From: Acholeplasma oculi | Lineage (GTDB): Bacteria > Bacillota_I > Bacilli_A > Acholeplasmatales > Acholeplasmataceae | DNA length: 64,000 bases | Direction of reading: 5' to 3' | Assembly (NCBI RefSeq): GCF_900166985.1 | Contig: NZ_FUZK01000001.1 | Coordinates: forward strand, 310,001 to 374,000 | In this document: positions 49,787 through 58,333 of the stretch, in pieces | Position numbering within the stretch: the first letter of the stretch is position 1 | Layout of the letters: each line of letters opens with the position of its first letter | Program-made: the position numbers and the translations under genes | The notes under the pieces: generated by a model | The model's database searches: none | Told to the model about the DNA's origin: nothing | The model's input: the letters and a program-made list of their open reading frames with translations, nothing else

Positions 49787-52513
49787 ATGAACGATAAACT
49801 TGTTTATCAGTTATCAAAGGAGGACGTGTTAAAACAGTTTAACACTTCCGAAAAGGGGCTTTCATCAACTGAGGCTCAAAAGCGATTAGAACTCTATGGT
49901 CCTAATCAATTATTAGAGGCTAAGAAACGCAGCTTATTCATGAAGTTTTTAGATCAATTTAAAGACTTTATGGTTATTGTTTTAATTGCTGCAGCACTTA
50001 TTGCATTCCTAGCAGCAATTATCGAAGGTAAACCTGAAGAATTAACAGAAGGTTTACTTATTATCGCTATTGTAGTGATTAATGCGATTTTAGGTGTTGC
50101 TCAAGAAGCCAAAGCGGAACAAGCTTTAGAATCTATTAAACGTATGTCTAATCCACATACTACTGTCTTACGAGATGGTAAAGAGATCGTTATCAATGTC
50201 GATGAGGTTATCGTTGGTGATATCGTCATTCTACAAGCAGGCGATTATATTCCAGCAGATGTTAGAATACTAGAATCCATCAATCTTAAAACTGATGAAT
50301 CCGCATTAACTGGTGAACCTATTCCTGTTGAGAAAACAACAGATGCAATTCAAAAATCCGAAGTTCCATTAGGTGACCGTACAAACCTAGCATTTATGGG
50401 AACAGTTGTTACTTACGGTAGAGGTTTAGCTATCGTAACATCTACAGGAATGAACACTGAGATTGGTAAAATTGCTTCTATGTTGTCATCAACCGAAGCA
50501 GAATCAACCCCATTACAAAAAAATATCGCTAAACTTGGTAAAACGTTAGCTTTAATCGCACTTATCGTTGTTGCTGTTATCTTTTTAATACAAGTTCTTA
50601 GAGGTACATTTAATGGTGGATTTGAAAACATCCATTGGGTAGAAATCTTTATGTCTTCTGTTGCACTAGCAGTTGCTGCTATACCAGAGGGATTACCTGC
50701 AATTATTACTATTGTTTTAGCTATTGGTATGCAAAACTTAGTCAAACAACGCGCTATCATGAGAACTCTACCAGCTGTTGAAACACTTGGTTCAACATCC
50801 ATCATTTGTTCAGATAAAACTGGCACCTTAACTCAAAATGTAATGACAATTACTAAAACTTATCTTTTTGAAAGTGAATCCAGTGTTGCATCAATCGCTC
50901 ATCCTGAAGGTAAGTTAAATGATTTAATCACTTATGGAGTTTTATGTAATGACACGAAAGTTCAATTGGATGAAAATCAAAAATACGTTCGTATTGGTGA
51001 TCCTACTGAAATCGCATTAACCGATCTTGCAATTTACACAAAACTAGATCCAATTGACATCTTAAAAAAATATCCACGAGTTCACGAACTTCCATTTGAT
51101 TCAGAACGTAAACTTATGACAACCGTTCACATCGTGGGTGATCAATACGTATCTATAACCAAAGGTGCTCCAGATATACTTATTTCTAAAGCATCTCATG
51201 TTGATCAGTCTAATGGATTAATCCCAATGTCTGATTCTATCATGAAAAACTTTATCACTAAGAATCAACTTTTTGCTGATGAGGCACTCCGTGTACTTGC
51301 GATCTCATATAAAGAGTATCCACTTACTACCGATATTAAAAAACTTCTACATGATGAACTAGAAAATAATCTAACACTTTTAGGTTTAGTCGGAATGATT
51401 GACCCGGCAAGACCTGAAGTTAAGGATGCAATTGTTGAAACAAAACGTGCTGGTATCACAACAATTATGATTACTGGAGACCACAAAAACACTGCAATTG
51501 CAATTGCTAAAGAATTAGGTATCTTAGAATCATCTCACTTAGCAATTACTGGTAAAGAATTAGATGCAATGTCTGATGAAGAATTTAAATCTAAATTAAA
51601 TCAAATCAGAGTTTATGCTAGAGTAAGTCCTGAGAATAAAGTTAGAATTGTTACAGCTTGGAAAGAAACCGGTTTAATTGTTGCAATGACTGGTGATGGT
51701 GTAAATGATGCACCTTCCATTAAAAAGGCTGATATCGGTATTGCAATGGGTATTACAGGAACTGAAGTTGCTAAAGGTGCTGCAGATATGATCTTAACTG
51801 ATGATAATTTTTCAACAATCGTTGGGGCTGTAAAAGAAGGTAGAACTATTTTATCTAACATCAAAAAAGCAATCCACTTCTTACTTTCATGTAATATTGG
51901 TGAAATCATTACGATCTTATTAGGTGTTACAATTGGTATTATTTTATTCCCTCTTGAACCTAATTTACAAATACTTACTGCTGCTCAAATTCTTTGGGTA
52001 AATTTAGTAACCGACTCATTTATGGCGATCGCACTAGGTTTAGAGCCAAAAGAACCGGATGTTATGAACCGTCCTCCAAGAGATAATTCAAAGAGTTTGT
52101 TTGCAGATGGTTTAGGATTTAGAATTGGTTATCAAGGTATATTCATTGGATTTATCACATTCTTAGCATTCTATATTGGCTATGAGATTAGTGGAAAAAA
52201 TGTAATGCATGCTCAAACAATTACATTTATGGTATTATCTTTATCTCAATTATTCCATGCATTCAATGTTCGAAGTGAGAAATTCTCAACATTTAAACTA
52301 CAACCTAACAAATACTTAATGATTGCATTCTTCGGTTCACTTCTGCTTCAACTCATGACAGTAACTATACCTTTTGTTGCAAATAATATTTTCGGTGTAG
52401 ATTCTGTATTAAACTGGCAAGTGATGGACTGGGTGGTTGTCTTAGGATTATCTATCTCTCCATTAGTACTCGTTGAAATCATTAAATTTGTACAATCTTT
52501 AAGAAAACAATAA
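49787..52513 (+). CDS. P2-type cation-transporting ATPase (Ca2+/Mn2+)
   Basis: The 908-aa pump has the N-terminal cation-ATPase domain, PEGL (300-303) in the fourth membrane helix, the phosphorylation site SDKTGTLTQ with D343, the hinge TGDGVNDAPSIK near 640 and ten membrane segments, ending in a P2A-type C-terminal domain. It exports Ca2+ or Mn2+. The riboswitch directly before it points to Mn2+ response. GAAAGGA precedes the ATG. A terminator follows. Confidence 0.93.
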   Translation: MNDKLVYQLSKEDVLKQFNTSEKGLSSTEAQKRLELYGPNQLLEAKKRSLFMKFLDQFKDFMVIVLIAAALIAFLAAIIEGKPEELTEGLLIIAIVVINAILGVAQEAKAEQALESIKRMSNPHTTVLRDGKEIVINVDEVIVGDIVILQAGDYIPADVRILESINLKTDESALTGEPIPVEKTTDAIQKSEVPLGDRTNLAFMGTVVTYGRGLAIVTSTGMNTEIGKIASMLSSTEAESTPLQKNIAKLGKTLALIALIVVAVIFLIQVLRGTFNGGFENIHWVEIFMSSVALAVAAIPEGLPAIITIVLAIGMQNLVKQRAIMRTLPAVETLGSTSIICSDKTGTLTQNVMTITKTYLFESESSVASIAHPEGKLNDLITYGVLCNDTKVQLDENQKYVRIGDPTEIALTDLAIYTKLDPIDILKKYPRVHELPFDSERKLMTTVHIVGDQYVSITKGAPDILISKASHVDQSNGLIPMSDSIMKNFITKNQLFADEALRVLAISYKEYPLTTDIKKLLHDELENNLTLLGLVGMIDPARPEVKDAIVETKRAGITTIMITGDHKNTAIAIAKELGILESSHLAITGKELDAMSDEEFKSKLNQIRVYARVSPENKVRIVTAWKETGLIVAMTGDGVNDAPSIKKADIGIAMGITGTEVAKGAADMILTDDNFSTIVGAVKEGRTILSNIKKAIHFLLSCNIGEIITILLGVTIGIILFPLEPNLQILTAAQILWVNLVTDSFMAIALGLEPKEPDVMNRPPRDNSKSLFADGLGFRIGYQGIFIGFITFLAFYIGYEISGKNVMHAQTITFMVLSLSQLFHAFNVRSEKFSTFKLQPNKYLMIAFFGSLLLQLMTVTIPFVANNIFGVDSVLNWQVMDWVVVLGLSISPLVLVEIIKFVQSLRKQ

Positions 52514-52522
52514 TTCATTTAA

Positions 52523-52549
52523 CCTCAAATTAACCATTTGAGGTTTTTT
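52523..52549 (+). terminator. Intrinsic terminator of the P2-type ATPase gene
   Basis: CCTCAAAT and ATTTGAGG form an 8-bp stem with a 5-base loop, followed by six T residues, ten bases after the stop codon. Confidence 0.8.
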
Positions 52550-52591
52550 CATGTCTCAAATACGTATTTGAACAATCTTCAAAACAAACGA

Positions 52592-52635
52592 TAAAAAAAG
52601 ATGCTACTCTTACAAATAAATGTTAGAGTTGCATC
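52592..52635 (-). terminator. Intrinsic terminator of rnpB
   Basis: On the minus strand GATGC-ACTCTAACA and TGTAAGAGTAGCATC form a long stem followed by seven T residues. It lies about 45 bases after the rnpB 3' end. Confidence 0.75.
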
Positions 52636-52681
52636 CATTTTTGGTCTATATGACAATGCATATATTTTTAATGACCTCTTA

Positions 52682-53052
52682 TTAAAAATTGGTGTATAAG
52701 CCATGTTCTGTAGAAGTTTCCTTCTTGTGACTATTTATCTCGAGTATAAACTCGCAAGATTCTATATTACTATGAATCTCGTGCCCCTACCATATTTTGG
52801 GTTTCTAGCTTGAGGGGTTTACCGCGTTTCATTCAGTTCATTTCTAAACTGACACGTTTCTGTGGCACGTTACGATTTTGAGCATAGCAAGCCTTAGCTC
52901 ATTAAAATCGCCGTTATACATTACTGTATACCCAAGGTTATTGTTTCCCTTGGCACAAACACTACAAACCCAACGAGTGGGTCTGTGCTAGCATGGACTT
53001 TCCTAACGGAGGATATGTAATCACCCGCTCAGTCACCTTCCCAATTTTTAAT
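52682..53052 (-). ncRNA. rnpB: RNase P RNA (class B)
   Basis: The P4 segment GAGGAAAGTCCATGCT appears on the minus strand as TTAGGAAAGTCCATGCTAGCA near 52994-53010, and the 3' part ends ACAGAACATGGCTTATACACC. Terminal strands TTAAAAATTGG and CCAATTTTTAA (52682-52692, 53041-53051) form P1. The catalytic RNA matures tRNA 5' ends. The promoter is TTGACA-N17-TAAAAT (53060-53088), right after the pnp stop codon. A few bases at either end are uncertain. Confidence 0.93.
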
Positions 53053-53059
53053 CGCTTTA

Positions 53060-53088
53060 ATTTTATATCGTATTTTCTAGATTGTCAA
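53060..53088 (-). promoter_or_regulatory. rnpB promoter
   Basis: TTGACA (53083-53088), a 17-base spacer and TAAAAT (53060-53065) on the minus strand place the start site at the RNase P RNA 5' end. It lies between the rnpB gene and the pnp stop codon at 53090. Confidence 0.7.
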
Positions 53089-53089
53089 A

Positions 53090-55237
53090 TTAAATCGCAT
53101 CTTTTCTAGATAAATCAACGCGGCCTTTTTCATCAATCTTGACTACTTTAACAATAACTTGATCACCTACAGATACTTTTCCTTCTAAGGACTCTGTACG
53201 TTCTTTTTCCCATTTAGAAATGTGAATTAAACCTTCTGTACCTGGGAAGATTTCTGCAAATGCTCCTTGAATCTTTTTACCTTCTTTATCCATTAATAAG
53301 CGCGTAATCTTAGCCTCATAGATTTCTCCAACTTTAGCTTCACGAACTAAATTTTCAATGTATAATGCAGCTTTCTTAATCCATTCAGAATCATTGTGCA
53401 TAATGAATACTCTACCATCTTGTTCAATATCAATTTTTACGTTATTATGATCTTCGATGATTTGAGTAATAATTTTACCACCAGAACCAATGACATCTCT
53501 AATCTTATCTGGCTTAATTTGAATCATTTTAACTTTTGGTGCATAATCACTTAATTCTTCTCTTGTTACAGAAATTGTTTCATTCATATGATTTAAGATA
53601 TGAAGTCTACCTTTTCTTGCTTGTTCTAGAGCTTCTTGCATGATTTCAGTTGTAATTCCTGTGATCTTTATGTCCATTTGGAGTGCAGTAATACCATCTT
53701 TAGTACCAGCAACTTTAAAGTCCATATCGCCTTCATGGTCTTCCATACCTTGAATATCACTTAATATTGTATAATAATCGCCTTCTTTGATTAACCCCAT
53801 TGCAATACCTGCAACAGGTGCCTTAATTGGAACACCTGCAGCCATTAATGCCATAGATCCTACACAAATTGTTGCTTGAGATGAAGAACCATTAGACTCT
53901 AAAATCTCAGAAACTATACGAATTGAATAAGGGAATTCAACTTCAGAAGGTAAAACTTGTAGTAATGCACGTTCACCTAAAGCACCATGACCGATTTCTC
54001 TACGTCCTGGAGCACCATATCTTCCTGTTTCTCCTACTGAGAAAGGTGGAAAGTTATAATGTAACATGAATCGTTTAGTCACTTCAACAGTTTCTAAACC
54101 ATCAATAATTTGATTTTCACCTAATGAACCTAATGTTACAACACCTAATGCTTGAGTTTGACCTCTTGTAAATAATGCAGAACCGTGTGTTCTAGGTAAG
54201 ACATCGATTCTTGATGATAAATCTCTGATTTCATCTACTTTACGTCCGTCTGGGCGTACTTTATCTTCAGTAATAAGTCTTCTTACTTCTTTTGTAACGA
54301 TACGGTCTACAGATGATTTAACTTGATTAATTAATGTAGCTTTTGCATCCATATCTAAAACCTTAATGCCATCAACTTCTTTAACAAAGTTAATTTCATC
54401 AAAGTGATTCACAATTTCCTCTTTAATAGAATCAATTGCATCATAACGTTCTTGTTTTTCAATAATAGCTACAGCTTTAATCAGTTCTTTACCTTTGAAG
54501 TCCATAACTTTTTGGAAGATTTCTTGATCAATTTTGTTTAATTCAGGAATAACCTTTTCTAAACCAACTGCATCTTTAATTTCTTTTTGAAATGCACATA
54601 ATTCTTTAATTGCAGCATGTCCAAATAAAATTGCTTCTAACATGTCAGCTTCACTGACTTGTTTAGCACCAGCTTCAACCATGTTAATCGCTTCAGTAGT
54701 ACCTGCAACAATTAAATCAATATCTGATACTTCAAGTTGTTCTGCAGATGGATTTAATACAAATTCTCCATTCACTCTACCAACATGAGCTCCTGCAATC
54801 GGTCCTAAGAAAGGAATATTAGATACTTCTAATACGATTGAAGAACCAAGCATAGCTGCCATTTGACTTGAACATAATGGGTCAGATGATAAAACTGTAT
54901 TTACAATTTGTACATCATTTGTGTAACCCTCATCAAATAATGGACGGATTGGACGGTCAATTAATCTTGAAGTTAATGTTTCTAATTCAGAAGGTCTTCC
55001 TTCTCTTCTTAAAAATCCACCTGGGATTTTTCCTGCAGCATATAACTTTTCTTGATAGATTACCATTAATGGGAAAAAATCAGTTTGTACAGGCTTACTT
55101 TTTGCAACAACAGTTGATAATACAACCGTGTCACCATAATGAATCATTGCAGAACCATTTGCTTGTTTTGCAACTTCTCCAATTTCAACACGTAGTGGTT
55201 TACCAGCTAGTGTCGTTTCGAATACTCTTTTTGACAT
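53090..55237 (-). CDS. pnp: Polyribonucleotide nucleotidyltransferase
   Basis: The 715-aa protein has two RNase PH domains (residues 1-210 and 310-540, the second with [15 protein letters not shown] and [15 protein letters not shown]), a KH domain near 553 ([12 protein letters not shown]) and an S1 domain at the C-terminus ([10 protein letters not shown]). It degrades RNA 3' to 5' with phosphate. AAGGAG precedes the start. It follows rpsO, the conserved rpsO-pnp order. In a cell with few RNases it is central to mRNA turnover. Confidence 0.97.
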   Translation of the reverse strand: MSKRVFETTLAGKPLRVEIGEVAKQANGSAMIHYGDTVVLSTVVAKSKPVQTDFFPLMVIYQEKLYAAGKIPGGFLRREGRPSELETLTSRLIDRPIRPLFDEGYTNDVQIVNTVLSSDPLCSSQMAAMLGSSIVLEVSNIPFLGPIAGAHVGRVNGEFVLNPSAEQLEVSDIDLIVAGTTEAINMVEAGAKQVSEADMLEAILFGHAAIKELCAFQKEIKDAVGLEKVIPELNKIDQEIFQKVMDFKGKELIKAVAIIEKQERYDAIDSIKEEIVNHFDEINFVKEVDGIKVLDMDAKATLINQVKSSVDRIVTKEVRRLITEDKVRPDGRKVDEIRDLSSRIDVLPRTHGSALFTRGQTQALGVVTLGSLGENQIIDGLETVEVTKRFMLHYNFPPFSVGETGRYGAPGRREIGHGALGERALLQVLPSEVEFPYSIRIVSEILESNGSSSQATICVGSMALMAAGVPIKAPVAGIAMGLIKEGDYYTILSDIQGMEDHEGDMDFKVAGTKDGITALQMDIKITGITTEIMQEALEQARKGRLHILNHMNETISVTREELSDYAPKVKMIQIKPDKIRDVIGSGGKIITQIIEDHNNVKIDIEQDGRVFIMHNDSEWIKKAALYIENLVREAKVGEIYEAKITRLLMDKEGKKIQGAFAEIFPGTEGLIHISKWEKERTESLEGKVSVGDQVIVKVVKIDEKGRVDLSRKDAI

Positions 55238-55328
55238 ATAAAATCTCCTTCATTTTATAAGAAATAACTTTTCTATTATATCTAATCTATTATATCATTT
55301 TTAGAACTAAACAAGACTCTAATTCAGA

Positions 55329-55353
55329 AAAAAAACTCCAGCATTGGAGTTTT
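55329..55353 (-). terminator. Intrinsic terminator after rpsO
   Basis: ACTCC and GGAGT form a hairpin with a run of eight T residues on the minus strand, directly after the rpsO stop codon. Transcription into pnp would need readthrough or a promoter in the ~90 bases before pnp. Confidence 0.6.
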
Positions 55354-55623
55354 TTATCTTCTTAAGCCAAGTTCATTAATTAAAGCAGTATATCTTTGAG
55401 CATCTGTCTCTTTTAAATACTTAAGTAAATTACGTCTACGTCCAATTTTCATAAATAATCCACGTTTTGAATGGAAGTCATGAATATGTGCTTGTAGATG
55501 ATCATTTAACTCATTGATTTCATGAGTAAGGATTGCAACTTGAACTTCTGGTGAACCAGTGTCCCCTGGAAATCTTGCAAACTTCTCAACAAGTGCTTTT
55601 TTTACTTCTTTTGTTAGTGCCAT
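55354..55623 (-). CDS. rpsO: 30S ribosomal protein S15
   Basis: The 89-aa protein matches S15 over its full length, with [14 protein letters not shown] near residue 20, [10 protein letters not shown] near 47 and RRRNLLKYL near 61. It binds 16S rRNA and promotes 30S assembly. AGGAGG precedes the start. Its ~120-base leader carries GATAGCGAGGACAGCGTTAGC, a region where S15 usually represses its own translation, but I cannot show a specific structure. Confidence 0.98.
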   Translation of the reverse strand: MALTKEVKKALVEKFARFPGDTGSPEVQVAILTHEINELNDHLQAHIHDFHSKRGLFMKIGRRRNLLKYLKETDAQRYTALINELGLRR

Positions 55624-55777
55624 GTGGTTTCCTCCTATGTCTCGTATAACTAAAGATTACGTTTTGGCTAACGCTGTCCTCGCTATCGACCTATGCAATA
55701 TTACCATATTTGAAAATAAATTGCAATCATATTTTGAAAATTTTCAGTAAATTGTGTAAATTTTGAAAGAAAACACA

Positions 55778-56101
55778 TCAAATTTTAATGAATTGGTCCA
55801 CATTTAAGATGAATACAGTGGCTCCACCAACCGATACTTCAATTGGTAACGCACTGAAAGCACCAAATTCATTTACAATTGCATTTGGTACAATTTTGTT
55901 TCTAGTTTTTGAATATTTTTCAAAAATATCTAATACTTCAGGTACTTTTTCGTCATTTACACCAATTAAGAAAGTCGCATTACCTTCTCTTAAAAATCCA
56001 CCTTTTGTAGATAATCTAGTTGCAAAAAAATGTTCTTTGACTAACCCTTTTTGTACTTTATTTGCATCATCATTAGATACGATAGCAATAATCATTTTCA
56101 T
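55778..56101 (-). CDS. darA: Cyclic di-AMP receptor of the DarA (PII-like) family
   Basis: The 107-aa protein starts MKMIIAIVSNDDANKVQKGL and has FFATRLSTKGGFLREGNATF near residue 26, the loop that binds c-di-AMP in DarA/PstA. It ends GGATVFILNVDQFIKI. It is a trimeric signal-binding protein that relays c-di-AMP level, though the downstream target is not known. I start at 56101 because AGGAGG is eight bases away; an ATG at 56107 is only two bases from it. Confidence 0.9.
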   Translation of the reverse strand: MKMIIAIVSNDDANKVQKGLVKEHFFATRLSTKGGFLREGNATFLIGVNDEKVPEVLDIFEKYSKTRNKIVPNAIVNEFGAFSALPIEVSVGGATVFILNVDQFIKI

Positions 56102-56129
56102 TGTCATATCCTCCTATATCTTTATTTTA

Positions 56130-57032
56130 TCATAAATCATTTTTTTTAAATAATTGAATAGTTTGTTGAACATCTTTTTTAATTTGAGCAATTAAGTCAT
56201 CAACGTTATCATATTTTATCTCGTCACGTAAATAATATTCAAATGATACTGATATTTCTTGATGATATAAATCACCATCATAATCAAGAATAAAGACTTC
56301 TAATCTTTTCATAGATGAGTAATTAAGTGTGGGATTATGTCCAAGATTTGCGCAACCAATATATTTTTTTCCACCAATCGTAACATAACAAGCATATATT
56401 CCAACCTTCGGTAAAAAATATTTCTTATAGTCGATATTAGCCGTTGGATAACCAATGAATTTTCCCACTTTGTCTCCGTGTACGACTTCTCCATGAATAC
56501 TATAGCTTCTATCAAGTAGTTTCTTAGCTAACCTAATATCTCCATTTTCTAATAATAATTTGATATACGTTGTAGAGACTCTTACATTTTGATACAATAA
56601 ATCATCCAAAACAACCAAATCAAAATGCTTGTTTAAATCATGAATCGTACCAAGTCCTTTATAACCAAATTTAAAATCTCTTCCAACAACGATACGTTTG
56701 ACATGAATTCTCTTTAAAAATTCAATAAATTCATGAGCCAGCATCTTTGAGAAATCCTCTGTAAATTTAACGATAAAGAAAAAGTCAACGCCTAATCTTT
56801 CAAGTGCTTTTTCTTTATCATGATCATCCATTAAAATGGGTAATTCTTTTTTTAAAATAACAGATAAAGGATGTGGACTAAATGTCATGACAGCACTTTT
56901 GGTTGCTCGATTTGAATTAGCAATTTCAATGATATTTTGATGTCCTATATGTAGTCCATCAAAATTACCAATGGCTAATGTAATGGGTTCGTTATTTTCA
57001 ATATCTTCATAATGTGCATAAAATGTTTTCAT
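56130..57032 (-). CDS. ribF: Bifunctional riboflavin kinase/FAD synthetase
   Basis: The 300-aa protein has an N-terminal nucleotidyltransferase (GNFDGLHIGHQNI near residue 22, RIVVGRDFKFGYKGLG near 112) and a C-terminal riboflavin kinase (IGYPTANIDY near 195). It makes FMN and FAD. The start codon shares a base with the truB stop, the usual truB-ribF pairing in Firmicutes. Confidence 0.95.
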   Translation of the reverse strand: MKTFYAHYEDIENNEPITLAIGNFDGLHIGHQNIIEIANSNRATKSAVMTFSPHPLSVILKKELPILMDDHDKEKALERLGVDFFFIVKFTEDFSKMLAHEFIEFLKRIHVKRIVVGRDFKFGYKGLGTIHDLNKHFDLVVLDDLLYQNVRVSTTYIKLLLENGDIRLAKKLLDRSYSIHGEVVHGDKVGKFIGYPTANIDYKKYFLPKVGIYACYVTIGGKKYIGCANLGHNPTLNYSSMKRLEVFILDYDGDLYHQEISVSFEYYLRDEIKYDNVDDLIAQIKKDVQQTIQLFKKNDL

Positions 57033-57883
57033 TAAGTATTCCTCACAAATACGTATCTCGGTTTATACTGACCTTCAAAAGGTTCATAATAAGCAATGTA
57101 TTCACCTTTTTCATTGGTTACAATGAATGGTTCTAATATATTGGTTTGTCTTTCATCTAAATATACACCATTTAAAACAAGTTTTACCATATAATCATTG
57201 AGTTTAATCTGTTTTACTACTTTAAATAGGTTGACATCTGGTGTGATATCATCGATGGTTACATCATCCAAATGTATGGCATCTTTTAAGTGGTATGAAC
57301 CAATTTGGACACGTTCTAATGCTTTCAATGCACCATAAGTTCCTAATTTTTCACCTAAATCTCTTGCGATACTTCGAATATATGTTCCTTTAGAAACGTG
57401 TGCATAAAATTTAGGCTCTAAACCACTTTCAATAAGTTTGATGTCATATATTTTAACATGTCTTTTCTCTAAATCAAGCGTGATACCTTGTCTGGCTGCT
57501 TGATAAGCTTTAACCCCATTTTTTTTGATTGCTGAGTAAAGAGGTGGCATTTGTTCATATTCCGGTTTAAAAGAATCTAGTGCTTCTAGAATTTCTTCAT
57601 TCGTATAATTCACATCACGTTGATCGACAATATTTCCGGTAAAATCATCTGTATCATATAAAGAACCAAATATCAGTTGACCGGTATATGCTTTATCTAA
57701 ATCTTCAAAAAGAAATGCTAGTTTTGTTGCTTGTCCAGTAAGAACAATCATTAAGCCAGTAGCAAAAGGGTCTAGAGTTCCTGTGTGACCAACTTTAGAT
57801 ATATTTAATTTTTTCTTAATTCTGTAAACCACATCATGACTTGTCATACCTGCCGGTTTATGAACTAAAATAAATCCATTCAT
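57032..57883 (-). CDS. truB: tRNA pseudouridine-55 synthase
   Basis: The 283-aa protein begins MNGFILVHKPAGMTSHDVV and carries the catalytic Asp in HTGTLDPFATGLM near residue 38 (D39). It makes pseudouridine 55 in the T-loop of tRNAs. It is followed by ribF with a one-base overlap. The spacer before it holds the trxA terminator. Confidence 0.96.
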   Translation of the reverse strand: MNGFILVHKPAGMTSHDVVYRIKKKLNISKVGHTGTLDPFATGLMIVLTGQATKLAFLFEDLDKAYTGQLIFGSLYDTDDFTGNIVDQRDVNYTNEEILEALDSFKPEYEQMPPLYSAIKKNGVKAYQAARQGITLDLEKRHVKIYDIKLIESGLEPKFYAHVSKGTYIRSIARDLGEKLGTYGALKALERVQIGSYHLKDAIHLDDVTIDDITPDVNLFKVVKQIKLNDYMVKLVLNGVYLDERQTNILEPFIVTNEKGEYIAYYEPFEGQYKPRYVFVRNT

Positions 57884-57915
57884 AAAAGAACACCTCGTTA
57901 GTCTATTATATCACA

Positions 57916-57943
57916 AGAAAAAAGGCTTGAATGCTCAAGCCTT
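57916..57943 (-). terminator. Intrinsic terminator of trxA
   Basis: AAGGCTTGA and TCAAGCCTT form a 9-bp stem with a 4-base loop, followed by T residues on the minus strand. It lies just after the trxA stop codon at 57948. Confidence 0.75.
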
Positions 57944-57947
57944 ATTC

Positions 57948-58256
57948 TTATTTGTGTTCTTCTAGCCAAGCAAGAATTTTTTCTCTTGGTTGGTAACCAG
58001 ATGCTCTAGAAACTTCTTTACCATCTTTAAATAACACTAATGTTGGAACTGCGCGAATACCATTATCAATTGCTTGTTTTCTGTACTCATCAATATCCAC
58101 TTTGACAAATTGCGTTCCAGGTTGTTCACCACTGATTTGTTCTAAAACAGGCATTAGCATTTTACATGGTCCACACCAAGTTGCAAAAAAATCTACTAAA
58201 ACGAGTCCGTCTTTATTAACAACTTGATTAAAATCTTCACCTTTATATTGTTGCAT
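57948..58256 (-). CDS. trxA: Thioredoxin
   Basis: The 102-aa protein has the redox motif WCGPCK near residue 27 and the cis-Pro loop RAVPTLVLF near 70. It reduces protein disulphides in the cytoplasm. GGAGG precedes the start. The gene stands between mutS2 and truB with its own terminator. Confidence 0.97.
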   Translation of the reverse strand: MQQYKGEDFNQVVNKDGLVLVDFFATWCGPCKMLMPVLEQISGEQPGTQFVKVDIDEYRKQAIDNGIRAVPTLVLFKDGKEVSRASGYQPREKILAWLEEHK

Positions 58257-58333
58257 TATAGATGCCTCCTAATTATTTTCTTAAAACCATTATAACCCTC
58301 TTCATTAAAATAATCAAAGGAAATGGTCTAATC

